DNA of 64,000 nucleotides, taken from Luidia sarsii (taxonomy: Eukaryota; Echinodermata; Asteroidea; Paxillosida; Luidiidae). The translations under genes and the position numbers were made by a program. The stretch lies in assembly GCA_949987565.1 (NCBI GenBank), contig OX465102.1:17744968-17808967 (forward strand), in the 5' to 3' direction. The notes under the pieces were generated by a model, which was given only the letters and a program-made list of their open reading frames with translations, did no database searches and had not been told where the DNA came from. Numbering within the stretch: the first letter of the stretch is position 1; each line of letters opens with the position of its first letter. Below, one piece after another: positions 1-10,795 of this stretch.

Positions 1-1800
1 GATTGCTCTGTTAATTAGTGGCCGTTTTTGCGAATTAATGGCTTCGGCACGGGTTTATGCTTCGGTAATACTTCTCTCACTGGTGATAATGTCACAGTTA
101 TCTCCAAACAAGCGTTTGGCCCAAATTCCATTGTGAATACTTTATTATGCCAACAAACCTTCAAATTCGGAGACAAACCACAACTTGTATAATTATATAT
201 ATATTAAGGTTTTGTCAGACGGAGACGAAGCCTGGCCCAAGGATTCGTTAAGAGCCATAGACTGCCTATGGACGGACAACAGCGAATTGTAATGCCACAA
301 CAGGCCTTCCTTCAAAAAAATTGCACATTTTATGCATCGAACTGAAAGCGAGGCTATGGGCTCTAGATTTCCAAGATTAATTAGTGTTCCTGGCTGCTTC
401 TTATTTTTTCCTGACATAAAAAATATTTTTCAACAAAACTGAAAGTTGTCTTAGGAACAACGGTAAGGTCCCTTTAAATCTAGCGCCCATAGCTTCGTTT
501 TGGGGCTCAGTGCATACAATTTGCATGAATATTATAAGGCGCATAGAGAGCTCTATGAACAAACCAGAGTGCGCGCTACGTTATCAGCTCACAACATACG
601 AACGTGTGCCTGCATGGACGCGCGTCCGACGTAGTGCCCGGATGTGAGTGTCTAGCACGCGTAATGCGAACGTGGAAAAGTACAGCTGAACGTTTGCCAA
701 TGCGGGAAATTGAATTGTATGATATAGGCTATTTAATGTTCTAATAAAATGCCAGTTTTGAAAGCTTTTAAAAACTCTGAAAGTTAACCATGTACATAAT
801 CTAAGGCCTTTACAATCATTCTTTCCAAAACTTGGCTAGGGCCCAATTTCATAGAGGCGCTAAAGCGTGAAATGTTCCTATTAGCATGAAAACTCTCCAT
901 CGTGTTCACAAGATTACAAAACATTCGGACATGATATGATGTCAACCACAAACATAAATAACCTATAGACCGACAGCCATACACAACGCCTATGGAAAAC
1001 GACGTCAGGACTTCCGTGCTTCACTGTATATGGCAGGTATGATTATTGTAAATCAATGTTGTAGTCCCTCCCGTGTTTTTTTTTCGGTTGGATCAGATTG
1101 AAATTAGGCCTGATATAGTAGAAGTATGAAACTGGTGCCTGCACGGACGCCTTGTGTCCGCCATTGCCAAAGAGGGCAAGGAAGAGCTGAAGTGCCCGGA
1201 TGTTAGTGGCCGGACATGTGCACGTAATGCGATTGTGGAAAAGTACAGCCGAAAGTTGTGGATACAAATGATTAAAATATAATCAAGTACTGAACAGGGA
1301 AAGCCATTAATTATCACCCAAAGTTGTTGAGAAATAAACAGTCCTATTTTTTGTTAAATTGTGATTTTCTTTTTGCAAGAAAACACTTCGGACCGTGCGG
1401 AAGGTAAACTCTAACATAGAAACATTAAAACACACGAATATTCTAAGAAAATGTTTCACTGAAAAGCCGCTTTTACGAGCGTAAAATTTCTTTTCCGTTT
1501 TAAATTTCTTCGGTTTATGCACTCATCTGTTGCTCGTCGGTCGAAGGGAAACTGAATATAACCTAGCGCTGATGTCAAGGGAATTTCAGTTCCCACAAAA
1601 GCAGGTATTAGTAGACGCCTATTAACTCCTCCACCCAACTCACTTCCCCACCCACAAAATGCAAGTAAATGAGACATTAAATAAAATTCATTCTCGATAA
1701 AAAATATATACTTTTGCAATCTCATCCCGTCATTTGTTTTCCTCTTCTTCTTCTTCTTCTTTTTTTTTTTTTTTTTTTTTGGGGGGGGGGTCAGTCGAAG
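1..1800. other. Gene-free repeat-derived DNA
   Basis: I see no supportable gene here. About 105-420 is a copy of a dispersed repeat recognised by its phrases for 'ccttcaaattcgg' and 'gtcagacggagac', which recur at 5545-5935, 27600-27740 and 53690-53850. The blocks 600-690 and 1134-1255 are related to each other: both carry a 'tgcccggatgt' motif, a CGTAATGCG motif and then 'gtggaaaagtacag'. A further relative lies near 27460-27550. 1752-1791 is a (CTT)n/poly-T/poly-G run that accounts for the lysine-rich reading frame on the other strand. Confidence 0.6.
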
Positions 1801-1904
1801 CAAAATGGTTATAAAAACATATAGCCTAAAGATGCATGTACATAATTTTATACAAGCATAAACAGACTAGCTGGCAGCGGAGAAAAACACAATTTTTACT
1901 AGTT

Positions 1905-2053
1905 AGGGTCACAATGTATACTCCCCGCTGCTCCAAACGTCTGAACAAGTCCCTGGCATCCTGTCCATCTGCAACAAATTTGTATGAAGGATCAGATAAT
2001 GTTTTGATTTCCTCGGCCGCCGCATATATTGAGCGGTTACATTCCCTTGTCAA
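1905..2053 (-). pseudogene. Coding-like island, possibly the end of a VWA domain
   Basis: The minus strand reads as a plausible protein segment of about 48 residues. It contains EEIKTLSDPSYKFVADG followed by DLFRRLEQR. This resembles the closing helix-strand-helix of von Willebrand factor A domains, where a pattern like 'EL..IAS.P....F.A.D...L...L' is usual. No convincing acceptor, donor, start codon or neighbouring exon is visible, and a foldback repeat begins at 2072 immediately upstream. It may be an isolated exon of a gene I cannot complete, a gene relic, or a chance open frame. The VWA assignment rests on pattern similarity only. Confidence 0.25.
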
Positions 2054-2071
2054 TACGGGTGATTCATAATA

Positions 2072-2198
2072 GTGCGCCCTCGAGAGTTTTCAACGCAATT
2101 GGCCACTCGCCGCAGTGTGCGAAATCCGTCCACCCGATGCACGTCGGGAATTCGCGCATTGCGATTGCCAAAAGCTTTGAAAACTCTTGAGGGCGCAC
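2072..2198. mobile_element. Short foldback element with GTGCGCCCTC ends
   Basis: The two ends form inverted arms: 'gtgcgccctcgagagttttc' on the left, and its near-complement ending 'cttgagggcgcac' on the right. The arms enclose about 70 bp that is itself partly palindromic. This is typical of a small non-autonomous foldback or MITE. Confidence 0.6.
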
Positions 2199-2382
2199 TC
2201 TTGTGAATCGACAGTAAAAAAAAAACCTGAAACAAAACATGTATTCTCTCTTGTCCTATATGTATCGCGGTCCATAAACTCAAAAAAAAAATCAATGTAC
2301 GTGGAAAACAGCAACTGAGTAAGCATCTCTTCGCATTAGCTAACAGTATTGAGCTTAACGAAATTCATGTTCGTCATCTGAA

Positions 2383-2842
2383 CACTATGAACATCTAAAC
2401 CATGAAAATGGGCTGAAAATGTCATTTAGCCGTGAAAAAAAAATTCACCGTGTTTTCACCCCTATTTCATGGCACACAGTTAGCGAAGTCATTTTCACGG
2501 TGTTTTCATCAGTGGTCTCCAAGGTAGTAAATGGCTAGAGGCAATTTAGAAGTATCTGGGAGTGACAGTTACAAGTACACCATTCAGTACCTCCTAGGGG
2601 GCTGGTGGTCCCTACTGGTAATTTAATTAGCCACCTCTCAAAGCGGGAGCTTGCCACCCTAGATATTCACGTTTATTTCACGGTCTCTTTAGTGACCTGA
2701 AGATGTCCTTATCAGGTCAGAGAGGCAATTAAGTTCACGGTGAATTTACTGTAAAATGCACCGTGAAATCACAGTGACTTTTTTGTTTCACGGCGAAATG
2801 ACATTTTCACCTCCTTTTTCATGGTTAATATGTTCATAGTGG
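2383..2842. mobile_element. Foldback element rich in 'gtgaaaatg' motifs
   Basis: The left end (cactatgaacat, then 'ccatgaaaatgg', then 'gaaaatgtcatttagccgtg') is matched in inverted orientation at the right end by 'cacggcgaaatgacatttt' and 'tgttcatagtgg'. A diverged shorter relative with the same 'gccgtgaaa' and 'ggggtgaaaa' phrases lies at about 1,960-2,080 bases into the TTC29 region (51955-52080). Confidence 0.6.
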
Positions 2843-2939
2843 AACCCGAACCGCGAATCTATTCTTTCGGGAAGGCCATACCAAATAATTAATTGGTCAG
2901 AACAAAAAAAAAGCTATGTACAAGTCACTGTTAGTTTGC

Positions 2940-3465
2940 AGTGACACCATGCTGGCACTTTTTGTTAGTTGGTATAATGGTCCTTAAAAGAACATGGACT
3001 CAACTTTTCGAACAGTATGCTCTGTACGTCGTCAGGAGACGATTACAGTCTACCTCCATCGCGAATCATCTGAAAATCAACTATAAACCAACTCCAGAAG
3101 CAACAGTGGTGATGGACAATATTGTCCATTTAAACTAGCATCCATGTAAAGGAGATATAATACTATGTCATGATGTTTGCGTCGAGGAGAATGTAATTTT
3201 TATCAGGCACCGGGCAAAGCACTGAGCATTCAGTGTTTATCACGTCGAGCAAGGGCAAAACCTCATTGAATTAAAGAGGATATGTTTAATAAACATTATG
3301 TTTAACTAAAACAATAGACGATAACGATTAACCTTTGTGCTTCATATGAAAGATTTATTAATTGACTAGTCGTCTTACCGTCCTAATGAAAATGCAACAT
3401 CCACTGACTCGGATAAGCATCAACCAGACGTTATGGTCCACGAGTGATGCACCTTTACGGTCTTG
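2940..3465 (+). repeat. Dispersed element, copy 1, interrupted by a SINE fragment
   Basis: This segment is homologous, in opposite orientation, to 10430-10795. Shared blocks include 'gatgctagtt', 'ggacggtaag' (as its complement) and 'accataacgt' (as its complement). This copy carries about 110 extra bases (3160-3275) that match the tRNA-derived SINE tail seen elsewhere, with similar 'aaaggagata' and 'aaagaggata' words on either side. It therefore looks like a nested insertion. Confidence 0.6.
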
Positions 3466-3644
3466 AAATACAACGTTATCAAAACACTATAGGGGCCTAT
3501 ATCCGCATTCATTATTCTAAACACTTTACTTCACGCGATATATTATATTAACTCGCGTGCAGTGTCCATAACCTTTTTTCATGGCAAAAATAATATACTT
3601 TGCAGTGGCATTTCTGTAGGAATTTTGCAATAGCACCCGTAGTT

Positions 3645-4440
3645 ATTTAGCTTTTCCGCCGCGAAGCGGAAAAGCTATTGTTTTTGTTAAGATTTTTCTT
3701 TTATGTCTTCTTTTTCTGGTCGTAAAAATCCCATAGACAAAGCACAGGGTTTTTGTGGACGGCACTTTTGCCATTGAACACACTTGGATTTTTTTCAAAC
3801 TTGACAAATGCATAGAGCCCTTGCTGAAGTTGTGCACAGTTGTCTTTAAAACTTCATGACGTCACCACGTGTCACGTGACAGCGCTTTAAAGGGGCAAAT
3901 TTCAAACTGCAATAAAAGCAAAAATGCAATTTCGATTCGATCCAAGTTTGCACTATATCTAAGTTGGGAAAAGGTGTATCCAAAAATTGCCCTCATTTGA
4001 TCGTGACGTCATCTCATGAATATTAATGAGGTCATAAACTTTTAAGATTTTAACATTCAATTGAGCATATTTGGCCAACGGAGCAAGATTTTTTTCATTT
4101 TTTTGATTATATCTATTGGGAATGTAGTTTATAAACACCCTCCGGGGCCAAAATGCCATGACGCAATCGTGACGTCATCAAAACGCGTGTTTTTAAAACG
4201 CATATTTGCCAAAGGTCAATCGTCTCGAAATTTGCTAGGCATTTAGCTATTGGGCTAGACATTCTGAATCCTGAGTTTGGAAACAATCGACCATTGTTCA
4301 GAATTATTACGATTTTTTGAATGTTATAATGAAGTCCCATACACTTTGTGCACGAAATATGCACGTGCGTTTTGGGGTAGAAATTGAGGTTACGAGTTCG
4401 AATCCCGCTGATGTCAATTTTTTTTTTTTTTTTTTTTTTC
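3645..4440. repeat. Repeat block starting with a perfect hairpin and ending in poly-T
   Basis: 3649-3678 is a perfect hairpin: 'agcttttccgc', a short loop, and 'gcggaaaagct'. The block continues as AT-rich DNA with several 'gacgtcat' and 'cgtgacgtcatc' words. It ends with a tRNA T-arm-like sequence, 'gagttcgaatcccgctga', and a run of T. No gene is visible. Confidence 0.45.
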
Positions 4441-4831
4441 AAGAGAGCCAGATGCGGAAAAGCGTTATGTTCTGTTAGCCAACAGACATAAATCTCTAGT
4501 TTGTACCTTTCAAATTGTTATCATAATTATCAATTTATCAATAAATTCATAAGACCATGGGGCCAATTTCGTAGCTAGAGCCGCTGAATCACAGAAAGTC
4601 AGGGTTCGTAGGATCACCTTGCCTATCTCCGTACCAGTCGTGTTCACTCACAGTATCCCACGCTTTCGGCCGCTGTGACAATAAACCGCACACACTGCTT
4701 GAGCGCTTACCTGTGCACAACGAGTCCAGGCAGACCATATAGTTACGCATCCCGCTAACCCGCCTACTATAGTCTACCTCACAAGCAACTTGCACTTACC
4801 ACGCAGGTCGTCGATCTGGTGCTGAACGTTT

Positions 4832-5320
4832 GGGACCAATTTCATGGCTCTGCTTACCGTAAGCGTAGAATCGGCGCTTACGGAAGCAGAAATTCTGCGC
4901 TTAACGCAAGCGTATTTCACGGCTAATGATATTTTCCGTCTCCGGGCCGTTAAGCACAAAGTTAGTCACTACGCGCATGCGTGAATTGCTTCTCTCTACT
5001 TGGAATGCAAAATAACTCTTTACGTTGTCGTCTGCTAATCGCCGCGTTTTTCGAATTATTTTCGGCAAAGGGCCGGGGTAAAGCAACACCGTTAGGGGTT
5101 GAAACCTATACCTCACGAAAACCGTGAGTTAGTTATCGGGGTCTGAATTCGTGGTTGCTCTTTAAATTGAGGTCGCCGTATTCAACGGACGGCGGCCGTT
5201 TTTCTCTGTTGTTATGTACACAAACTACCGCGCCGAATCCTTGCAGGCAATTACGCGATCCATGAAATTAATTGTGCGCTTACAGCGTCCCGTAAGCGCA
5301 GAATTCATGAAATTGGCCCC
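4832..5320. mobile_element. Foldback element with 'gggaccaatttcat' ends
   Basis: The left arm begins 'gggaccaatttcatgg', followed by 'cttaccgtaagcg'. The right arm carries 'ccgtaagcgcagaattcat' and ends 'gaaattggcccc', an inverted copy of the left. The end motif 'ccaatttcatagag' also recurs singly near 838, 4562, 38380, 49490 and 51397. Confidence 0.6.
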
Positions 5321-5544
5321 TGGTCGATGTCTGCATACCACTCCGTATGATACCACGGACGCCAGATAAGCGGGCGCCCACACACATACACTGCTCCCAA
5401 AGCTCTCATGCATGCGCACTATTACCCCTAGACTCATCTCCAGGCTACTGTTTCGCTACAGTATACTGTGAGCGCATTGAGGTGCATGATAGCGGAGCGC
5501 GCACTCTAATTTATTTATAGATCTCCATATAGTGGCATTATTAC

Positions 5545-5935
5545 AGTCCGTTATTGTCCGTCTATATAGGTTATAATTATATGTCTATGACACTTAATCC
5601 ATGGGTCAGGCTCGGCGGGTCATCAGGCTTTGTCTCTGTCTTCGTCTTCGTCTCAGGTTGTGGTTTGTCTCCGCATTTGAAAGTTTGTTTGCTTGACAAG
5701 CCTGACAGAGTATTCATCAAGAAACTGGGGCCAAACGCTTGTTTGGAGATGCCTGTGACAACGAGTAAGAGAAGTTTAGCCCGAGCCTTTAGCCAAGTTC
5801 AATTCATAAACTGCCTATGCGTCCATGTCATTACAGTCTGCCGAACGATATTGTCCGTCTATAACTTTAGGTTCAAAATGATGTCTATAGATGGAGGGCA
5901 CGGTGATCGACACAGACGAGGCGTAGACTAACATT
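5545..5935 (-). repeat. Dispersed repeat with 'ccttcaaattcgg' motif, inverted copy
   Basis: This is the inverted counterpart of the repeat at 105-420 and 53690-53850. It contains the complement of the 'gacaaaccacaacctg' phrase, then 'gggccaaacgcttgttt'. The open frames across it are by-products of the repeat. Confidence 0.55.
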
Positions 5936-6650
5936 GTGTGTTTCTGTGATGAGAACAACGACACAAACTTTTCAGAACCAAACGCAGACTGTACACTGAG
6001 TTTGCGTGCACAAACTCTAAAAGTACCGGTACACGTACGGTGTCACCGCAGACTACTCTTGCATACGATAGATCATCCGGCGATCAACGAACTCCTGTGC
6101 TTCTCTATATAGTTTATAATATTGTAACGGGTTCATCAGAATGTAACTTCCTCGTATCCTTACGTAAAAGCTAATGTATACAATGTATATGTTGTAGATA
6201 CGTATACCGTGTTTTTCTGTTGGATCCAAACGAAGTTAGGTCTCAATATGCACGTACATTGATATAATACCTGCCACTTTGCACAGTAATTGCAGCATGG
6301 ACACAACAAAAAATAGCTTAATAAACCAAGTAATCCGTGGATTTAAAGTTCATTCAAACCACTTTTACAGCTCATAAAATGCTCGTTACCACTCATTGGG
6401 GGATCTGAATGGAAATATTGCTGCCAAATGACTCCGGATTGACTGCAAATTGATTTTGACTGTCAGACCAGCTAGTCTAACATTGTCATCCTGAGTTGTG
6501 TTAGGCTGTGATGGACAAGCTGGAATCGAATTAATGGTACGCACTCAGGGAAATAAGTACCTTTGGATAAGACATAATGAAATTGCCAACGCGATAAATT
6601 TGAATGTCTATTGAATATTGAAAACAAGACATGAAACATAGACCAAGGAA
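5936..6650. other. Gene-free stretch upstream of the GPCR
   Basis: AT-rich, with no convincing exon, tandem repeat or long palindrome. It includes the proximal upstream region of the GPCR gene. Confidence 0.5.
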
Positions 6651-6653
6651 GTA

Positions 6654-6661
6654 TATATAAA
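6654..6661 (+). promoter_or_regulatory. TATA box of the GPCR gene
   Basis: The sequence TATATAAA followed by 'gggc' is a good match to a metazoan TATA element. It lies 157 bases upstream of the receptor ATG. This would place transcription start near 6685 and give a 5' leader of about 130 bases. No in-frame alternative exon is seen between it and the ATG. Confidence 0.5.
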
Positions 6662-6817
6662 GGGCTACAATGATTTTGTTCGAAGACGGAAAGGACTCGT
6701 TGACCAAGCATTGCCGACCTCTACACAATAGACGAATCTCACACAGCAGTTGGGAGGTGTTTTTTTTTTCCTGTGTAACTGTTTCGAACGAGGCTTGGGC
6801 CTCTCAGCTCTGCGGGG

Positions 6818-7804
6818 ATGGGTGATACGATATACTCGGTGCACAGAATGCTGCTACGGGCGCAGCTGTTCCTGGGCTCCTTCGGCCTGGCAGGCAACGC
6901 TCTGGTCTGCCTGACCATCATCAAGACCAAATCCCTGCACAGCGTCACCAACTACATGCTGCTGAATCTGGCCCTGGCCGATGCCCTCGTCTCCGCTTTC
7001 GTCTTCACCGAGCCCACCATCAGCCAGCACTTCCGCAAAAACATCTATCCGGGGGCGCCCTGCTCCGACCTCTTCGTCTACAGCTTCACGTGCTACATCA
7101 TCATTGACTACGTGCAAAGGATCCTGACGTCCCACTCCGTGCTCGGCCTGACCCTGGCCACCTTCGAGCGCTACATCGGCATCATCAAGCCCCTGCACTA
7201 CCCCACCTTCTTCTCCAAGCGGAAGCTGGCCGTGCTGCTGCTGGTGGCCTGGACGTCGCCCTTCCTGATCGAACTTTACTCCCTCGTCTTCTACATCGAC
7301 AACTTCGCTTCCAGCAACTGCACCATCCCCACCATGACCACGCACCGGACGGAGCTCGTCGCCGACACCACGGCCCGCTTCGTCCTCCTCTTCATCGTGC
7401 CCACCCTGACTCTGACCTACATGTACGTGCGCATCTTACTCAATCTGAAGAAGGGCGCCCGCAACCTGGAGCAACAGGGCATCCAGGGACCGCCACAGGA
7501 GCTCCACCGCGCCCACAAGAAGGTCACCCAGTCCCTGGTGCTGGTCATTGCCGCCTTCTTCTTGTTCCTGCTGCCGGCCGTCGCCATGCGCAACTCCACC
7601 GTCTACTCCAACGTGTACAACGGTCAGATGCGCAAGTCAGAGACCATATTGAAGATTACAGCCCTTCTGACTTCGCTCAACTCGGCCATCAACCCGATCC
7701 TGTACGGCTTCAAGTACCGCCAGCTGCGCCGGGCCTGTCTCGCCCTCATCTGTCCCATCAAACGCTGCAAGCGCGACAACCAGGTGCAGATTATCGGCGG
7801 GTAG
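6818..7804 (+). CDS. Rhodopsin-like (class A) G-protein-coupled receptor, orphan
   Basis: A 328-residue seven-transmembrane receptor in one uninterrupted GC-rich frame. The N-terminus is very short (about 12 residues) with no signal peptide. Class A landmarks are present: GN at 26-27 in helix 1, LALAD with Asp55 in helix 2, ERY (117-119, replacing DRY) followed by a PLHY motif in loop 2, and NPILY (292-296) in helix 7. The tail is rich in cysteine and basic residues (ACLALICPIKRC), a possible palmitoylation site. Helix 6 has FFLFLLP in place of the usual CWxP. Cys82 and Cys92 are both candidates for the extracellular disulfide partner of the cysteine in SSNCTIP. Ligand and G-protein partner cannot be inferred. 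Lineage-specific intronless receptors of this kind are abundant in echinoderms and amphioxus. The ATG chosen is the first in frame after the TATA box. Confidence 0.92.
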   Translation: MGDTIYSVHRMLLRAQLFLGSFGLAGNALVCLTIIKTKSLHSVTNYMLLNLALADALVSAFVFTEPTISQHFRKNIYPGAPCSDLFVYSFTCYIIIDYVQRILTSHSVLGLTLATFERYIGIIKPLHYPTFFSKRKLAVLLLVAWTSPFLIELYSLVFYIDNFASSNCTIPTMTTHRTELVADTTARFVLLFIVPTLTLTYMYVRILLNLKKGARNLEQQGIQGPPQELHRAHKKVTQSLVLVIAAFFLFLLPAVAMRNSTVYSNVYNGQMRKSETILKITALLTSLNSAINPILYGFKYRQLRRACLALICPIKRCKRDNQVQIIGG

Positions 7805-7939
7805 ATCGGAGGGAGAAGCATTGGGTGTCGTCCACTTTATTACCTCTGCACGTCTTCAATCGGCAGTGCGCAGGACTCATTGAACTTCGAAATGTTAGGT
7901 AGTTTTGTTCAGTCAGAAAGATAAGATTTGAAAGTTTGC

Positions 7940-8235
7940 ATGGTGGAGGTAGAAAGTGATACGGTGTATAGTCAACTGTTTTTAGATGGAGTGTGGCTCT
8001 GAAAGGAGCCTGTAACTCAACGTTTTGGGAAGTGCGTACTAAGCCCGTCGTCAGGAGACTGCTGGATTCCAACTGACATCGAAGCTTATTTGTTGTGGAG
8101 AGCGCTGCAGCGTGGAGAAGTGATGATAGTTGAAATACAGCAGTCTCCTGACGATGGGCAGTTTTCGGTTTTTTTCAGAGCCACACTCCAGATGACTTAC
8201 ATGGCGTCACCGCAAACCTCCCACAAACCTCCCAT
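7940..8235. mobile_element. Palindromic element of the 'gtcaccgcaaacc' family
   Basis: The left arm has 'gtttgcatggtggag', 'gagtgtggctctgaaa' and 'cgtcgtcaggagactgctgg'. The right arm has the inverted 'cagcagtctcctgacgatgg', 'cagagccacactcc' and 'gtcaccgcaaacctccc'. The same family recurs at 18660-18860, 34020-34110, 39825-40010, 52290-52735, 57465-57700 and 62435-62595. Confidence 0.7.
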
Positions 8236-8753
8236 GTTTGTGTGTTACAGCAGCCGAGTTACACTCTAAAACGTTAGGCCCAAATAGTGTCAGGAAAACT
8301 CGTTGGCCCAACACCTGACATAGCCTCCATAGAATGGGAAGACGTATATAGCCCGAGTCATTCTATTTATCAGCTATAATATATCCAACAAGTATGCCCA
8401 GTACATGTGTATTATAGCCTATAAAAGGTAGGATTCTTTGGCTTCGGCCGGTAAAAACACACGAATCTATGGGAATGGAGGGGCGGAGTCTAGCCCCCAC
8501 GGACTCGTGTGTAAGTGGAAGACGTAGCCTGAGCCATTCTAGAGAATGCTAATCCACCCTCACTAAATTATATCGTCAAAAATTATGTATAGTGTAGTGT
8601 ATAGTGCAATACGACTTTGTGCCATTTGGTTAATCGTTTGTTGCCGTATTGTGTTTGCATTTGCACTGCTCAGAAATGAAAATGACGGCCTCTAAAAAAT
8701 ACACACGAGGCTATTACGTAATACGACCGCTCAGATACTCTCGGTTTTACGAA

Positions 8754-8890
8754 GTGATATACAGTACAAAAATGTTGCAAACTGCTAACTGACTAAAGTT
8801 ACGAAAAATGCAAATCTCAAAATCTATTGGGCCTGACGTTTTGATCATAGCAGGACCTTTCTCAAAGGCAAAGGCAGATTTTACGATGCG
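8754..8890 (+). repeat. Half copy of the 'gatcctagcaggacc' foldback family (family A)
   Basis: Contains the family end 'gatatac', then 'tgttgcaaactgc', 'gggcctgacg' and 'agcaggacctttctcaaagg'. Full members are two inverted halves joined at the CAAAGGCAG/CTGCCTTTG centre; this one has only the left half. Confidence 0.65.
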
Positions 8891-9002
8891 TATACATAGT
8901 CAGACCCTCCTGCTATTTGATATTCACTATTTGATCATTTTAGTGTAGTTTACAACATTTTTTTAAATACATGTATTACTGTAACTCATATATTATGAGT
9001 TA

Positions 9003-9165
9003 CAGTGAAAGGCCTATGTAAAAATGCAACTGCTAACCGACTAAAAAGATCAAATAGCGAATAATTATCAAAAAGTAGAAGTGCCTGACGTTTCGATCCT
9101 AGCAGGACCTCTCAGAAATATTCTGCCTTTGAGAAAGGTCCTAGTAGGATCGAAATGTCTGGCTC
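9003..9165. mobile_element. Family A foldback copy
   Basis: Both halves are present: 'gcctgacgtttcgatcctag' and the inverted 'ggtcctagtaggatcgaaat'. They meet at a 'ctgcctttgagaaaggtcc' centre. Confidence 0.65.
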
Positions 9166-9531
9166 TCCTTATTTTGGACATTATAATTATCAATTATCAT
9201 TAAGCACAACAATTGAGAGAAAAACTCTGTATTCGAACTCAACCCTTGAAATAATTGTAAATAAGTTCTGATAAGATTCACCTCCTATCACATATCCACA
9301 TTTTCGTCACGGTACAAGTGTGTTTCCTTTCCAAAATAGGATGTGCCCTGGCTACATTTAAAAAGAAACCAAAAAATAACCCAGCGGGTGAGTCGTCTAC
9401 GGTGTTCAATTTTTTTGAGGTGGAAAAAATATGGTTAGATTGCTGTGACTGTTTAGTGCACGTTCACAAGCGCGCATAGCGCATCTGCATTTATAATGTA
9501 TGTATTGATTGTTTCTTATCGTTGCGTTAAA

Positions 9532-9714
9532 CGCAGTGGCTGTTGTTACGGCAGTCGTCCGTGTGGTTCCCTGACTTCACAGTATTTTTCAGGATGTTTA
9601 GCTCTTGGAACCAGACTATCAGCTAATAGACTGGTTCAACCAGCCTGCAATGCTGACGAAATACAATCAAGTCAGGGAACCACACGGACGACTGCCGTAA
9701 CAACAGCCACTGCG
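9532..9714. mobile_element. Palindromic element with 46-bp perfect arms
   Basis: The left arm starts 'cgcagtggctgttgttacgg' and is repeated without mismatch, inverted, for 46 bp at the right end. The centre holds a second smaller palindrome around 'ggaaccagactatcagc'. A diverged copy lies at 24762-24900. Perfect arms imply recent insertion or gene conversion between the arms. Confidence 0.75.
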
Positions 9715-9895
9715 AAACTCAAAACATGTCCAGAGGTCGATTTTCACCAAACTCGTCGTAACTTACGACCAATGGCAAGAAAATGTGCGATGCATCCAAC
9801 CCAGTTACGATAGGTTAGGGTTACCCATCGTAAGTTGAGTTACGATTCACGGTTTAGGCTTGGTGAAATTCACACCAGATCGTATCTGATAAATA

Positions 9896-10170
9896 TTTAA
9901 GGTCTTAAAATTTAGTGGGCCTGACGTTTCGATCCTATCAGGACCTTTCTCAAAGGCAGAGTGACAAGGACAAAACGGAAACAAGTACACGAAGGAAGGG
10001 GGAAGAGAGTGAATAGGACACGGATGAGAAACAAAGGACAAAGAGTAAAGCTGGTAGGGAGAGATCAAAGGGAAGGGCAAGGGGTAGGGTAGGGATTAGT
10101 GAGAGGAGGGGGGAGATCAAAGAGAGAAGTGTGGAGGAGTGAACACAAAAGAAGGATTATCAGAAAGCTT
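9896..10170 (+). mobile_element. Long-form family A element, one end plus purine-rich interior
   Basis: Starts with the family A end (gtgggcctgacgtttcgatc, then CAAAGGCAG). It continues into a purine-rich interior that matches, inverted, the interior of 62940-63135, including the 'gtgaataggac' and 'aaagctggtaggg' words. The second terminal arm is missing here. Confidence 0.6.
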
Positions 10171-10429
10171 CATGGTGTTAGTCATTACCCTCCTGGATGT
10201 TGAGACCATGTGGTTGAATAGTCCGAAGACGCTTCATCCACATTTTCACACGGCTAAGATAAATATTTGAGAGGTACTGGCATTTCGTATAAAATGACCA
10301 TTGCAAATTCCCACCCAAATGCAACTGCAAAGTAATTAATTTTTGGGAAGGACAAAATTGATGAACACTGCACGCAAGTAATATATCGCACGCCACAGAA
10401 TACATTGAATGCTGATGTAGTGGGGTTGA

Positions 10430-10795
10430 CGCAAAGGTGCATGACTCGTGGACCATAACGTATGGTTGATGCTAATCCTAGTCGGTGGATGTCGTATTTT
10501 CTTTAGGACGGTAAGAAGAGTTAATAAATAAAACGTCATATGCACTATGCAGCACAAAGTTTAATTGTTATCGTCAATTTCTTTATTAAACATGTCTCCT
10601 TTATATGGATGCTAGTTCGAATGGACTACCAGTATTGGCCATCGCCACTGTTGATTCTCAAGTTGAATGTAGTTGCTTTTGAGATGTGGAGCTGTTCATG
10701 ATGGTAGACGATAATCCTGATGATGGACAGATCACACTGTTCGAAACATTGAGTCCATAGGTTCTCTTACGAACCACACCACTAAAGGAGCCAAA
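10430..10795 (-). repeat. Dispersed element, copy 2 (inverted, uninterrupted)
   Basis: Inverted counterpart of 2940-3465, with shared words such as 'gtggaccataacgt', 'aggacggtaag' and 'atggatgctagtt'. It lacks the SINE fragment found in the other copy. Confidence 0.6.

Noticed and set aside
1456..1803. Lysine-rich 115-residue frame
   Set aside because: The lysine run comes from a CTT/poly-T tract; the rest shows no protein-like conservation.
4113..4442. 109-residue minus-strand frame starting with poly-lysine
   Set aside because: It begins in a poly-T run at the end of a repeat block and crosses a tRNA-like T arm.
6854..7345. 163-residue open frame antisense to the GPCR
   Set aside because: It mirrors the GC-rich codon use of the receptor, is rich in Gly, Asp and Val as expected from antisense, and matches no domain.
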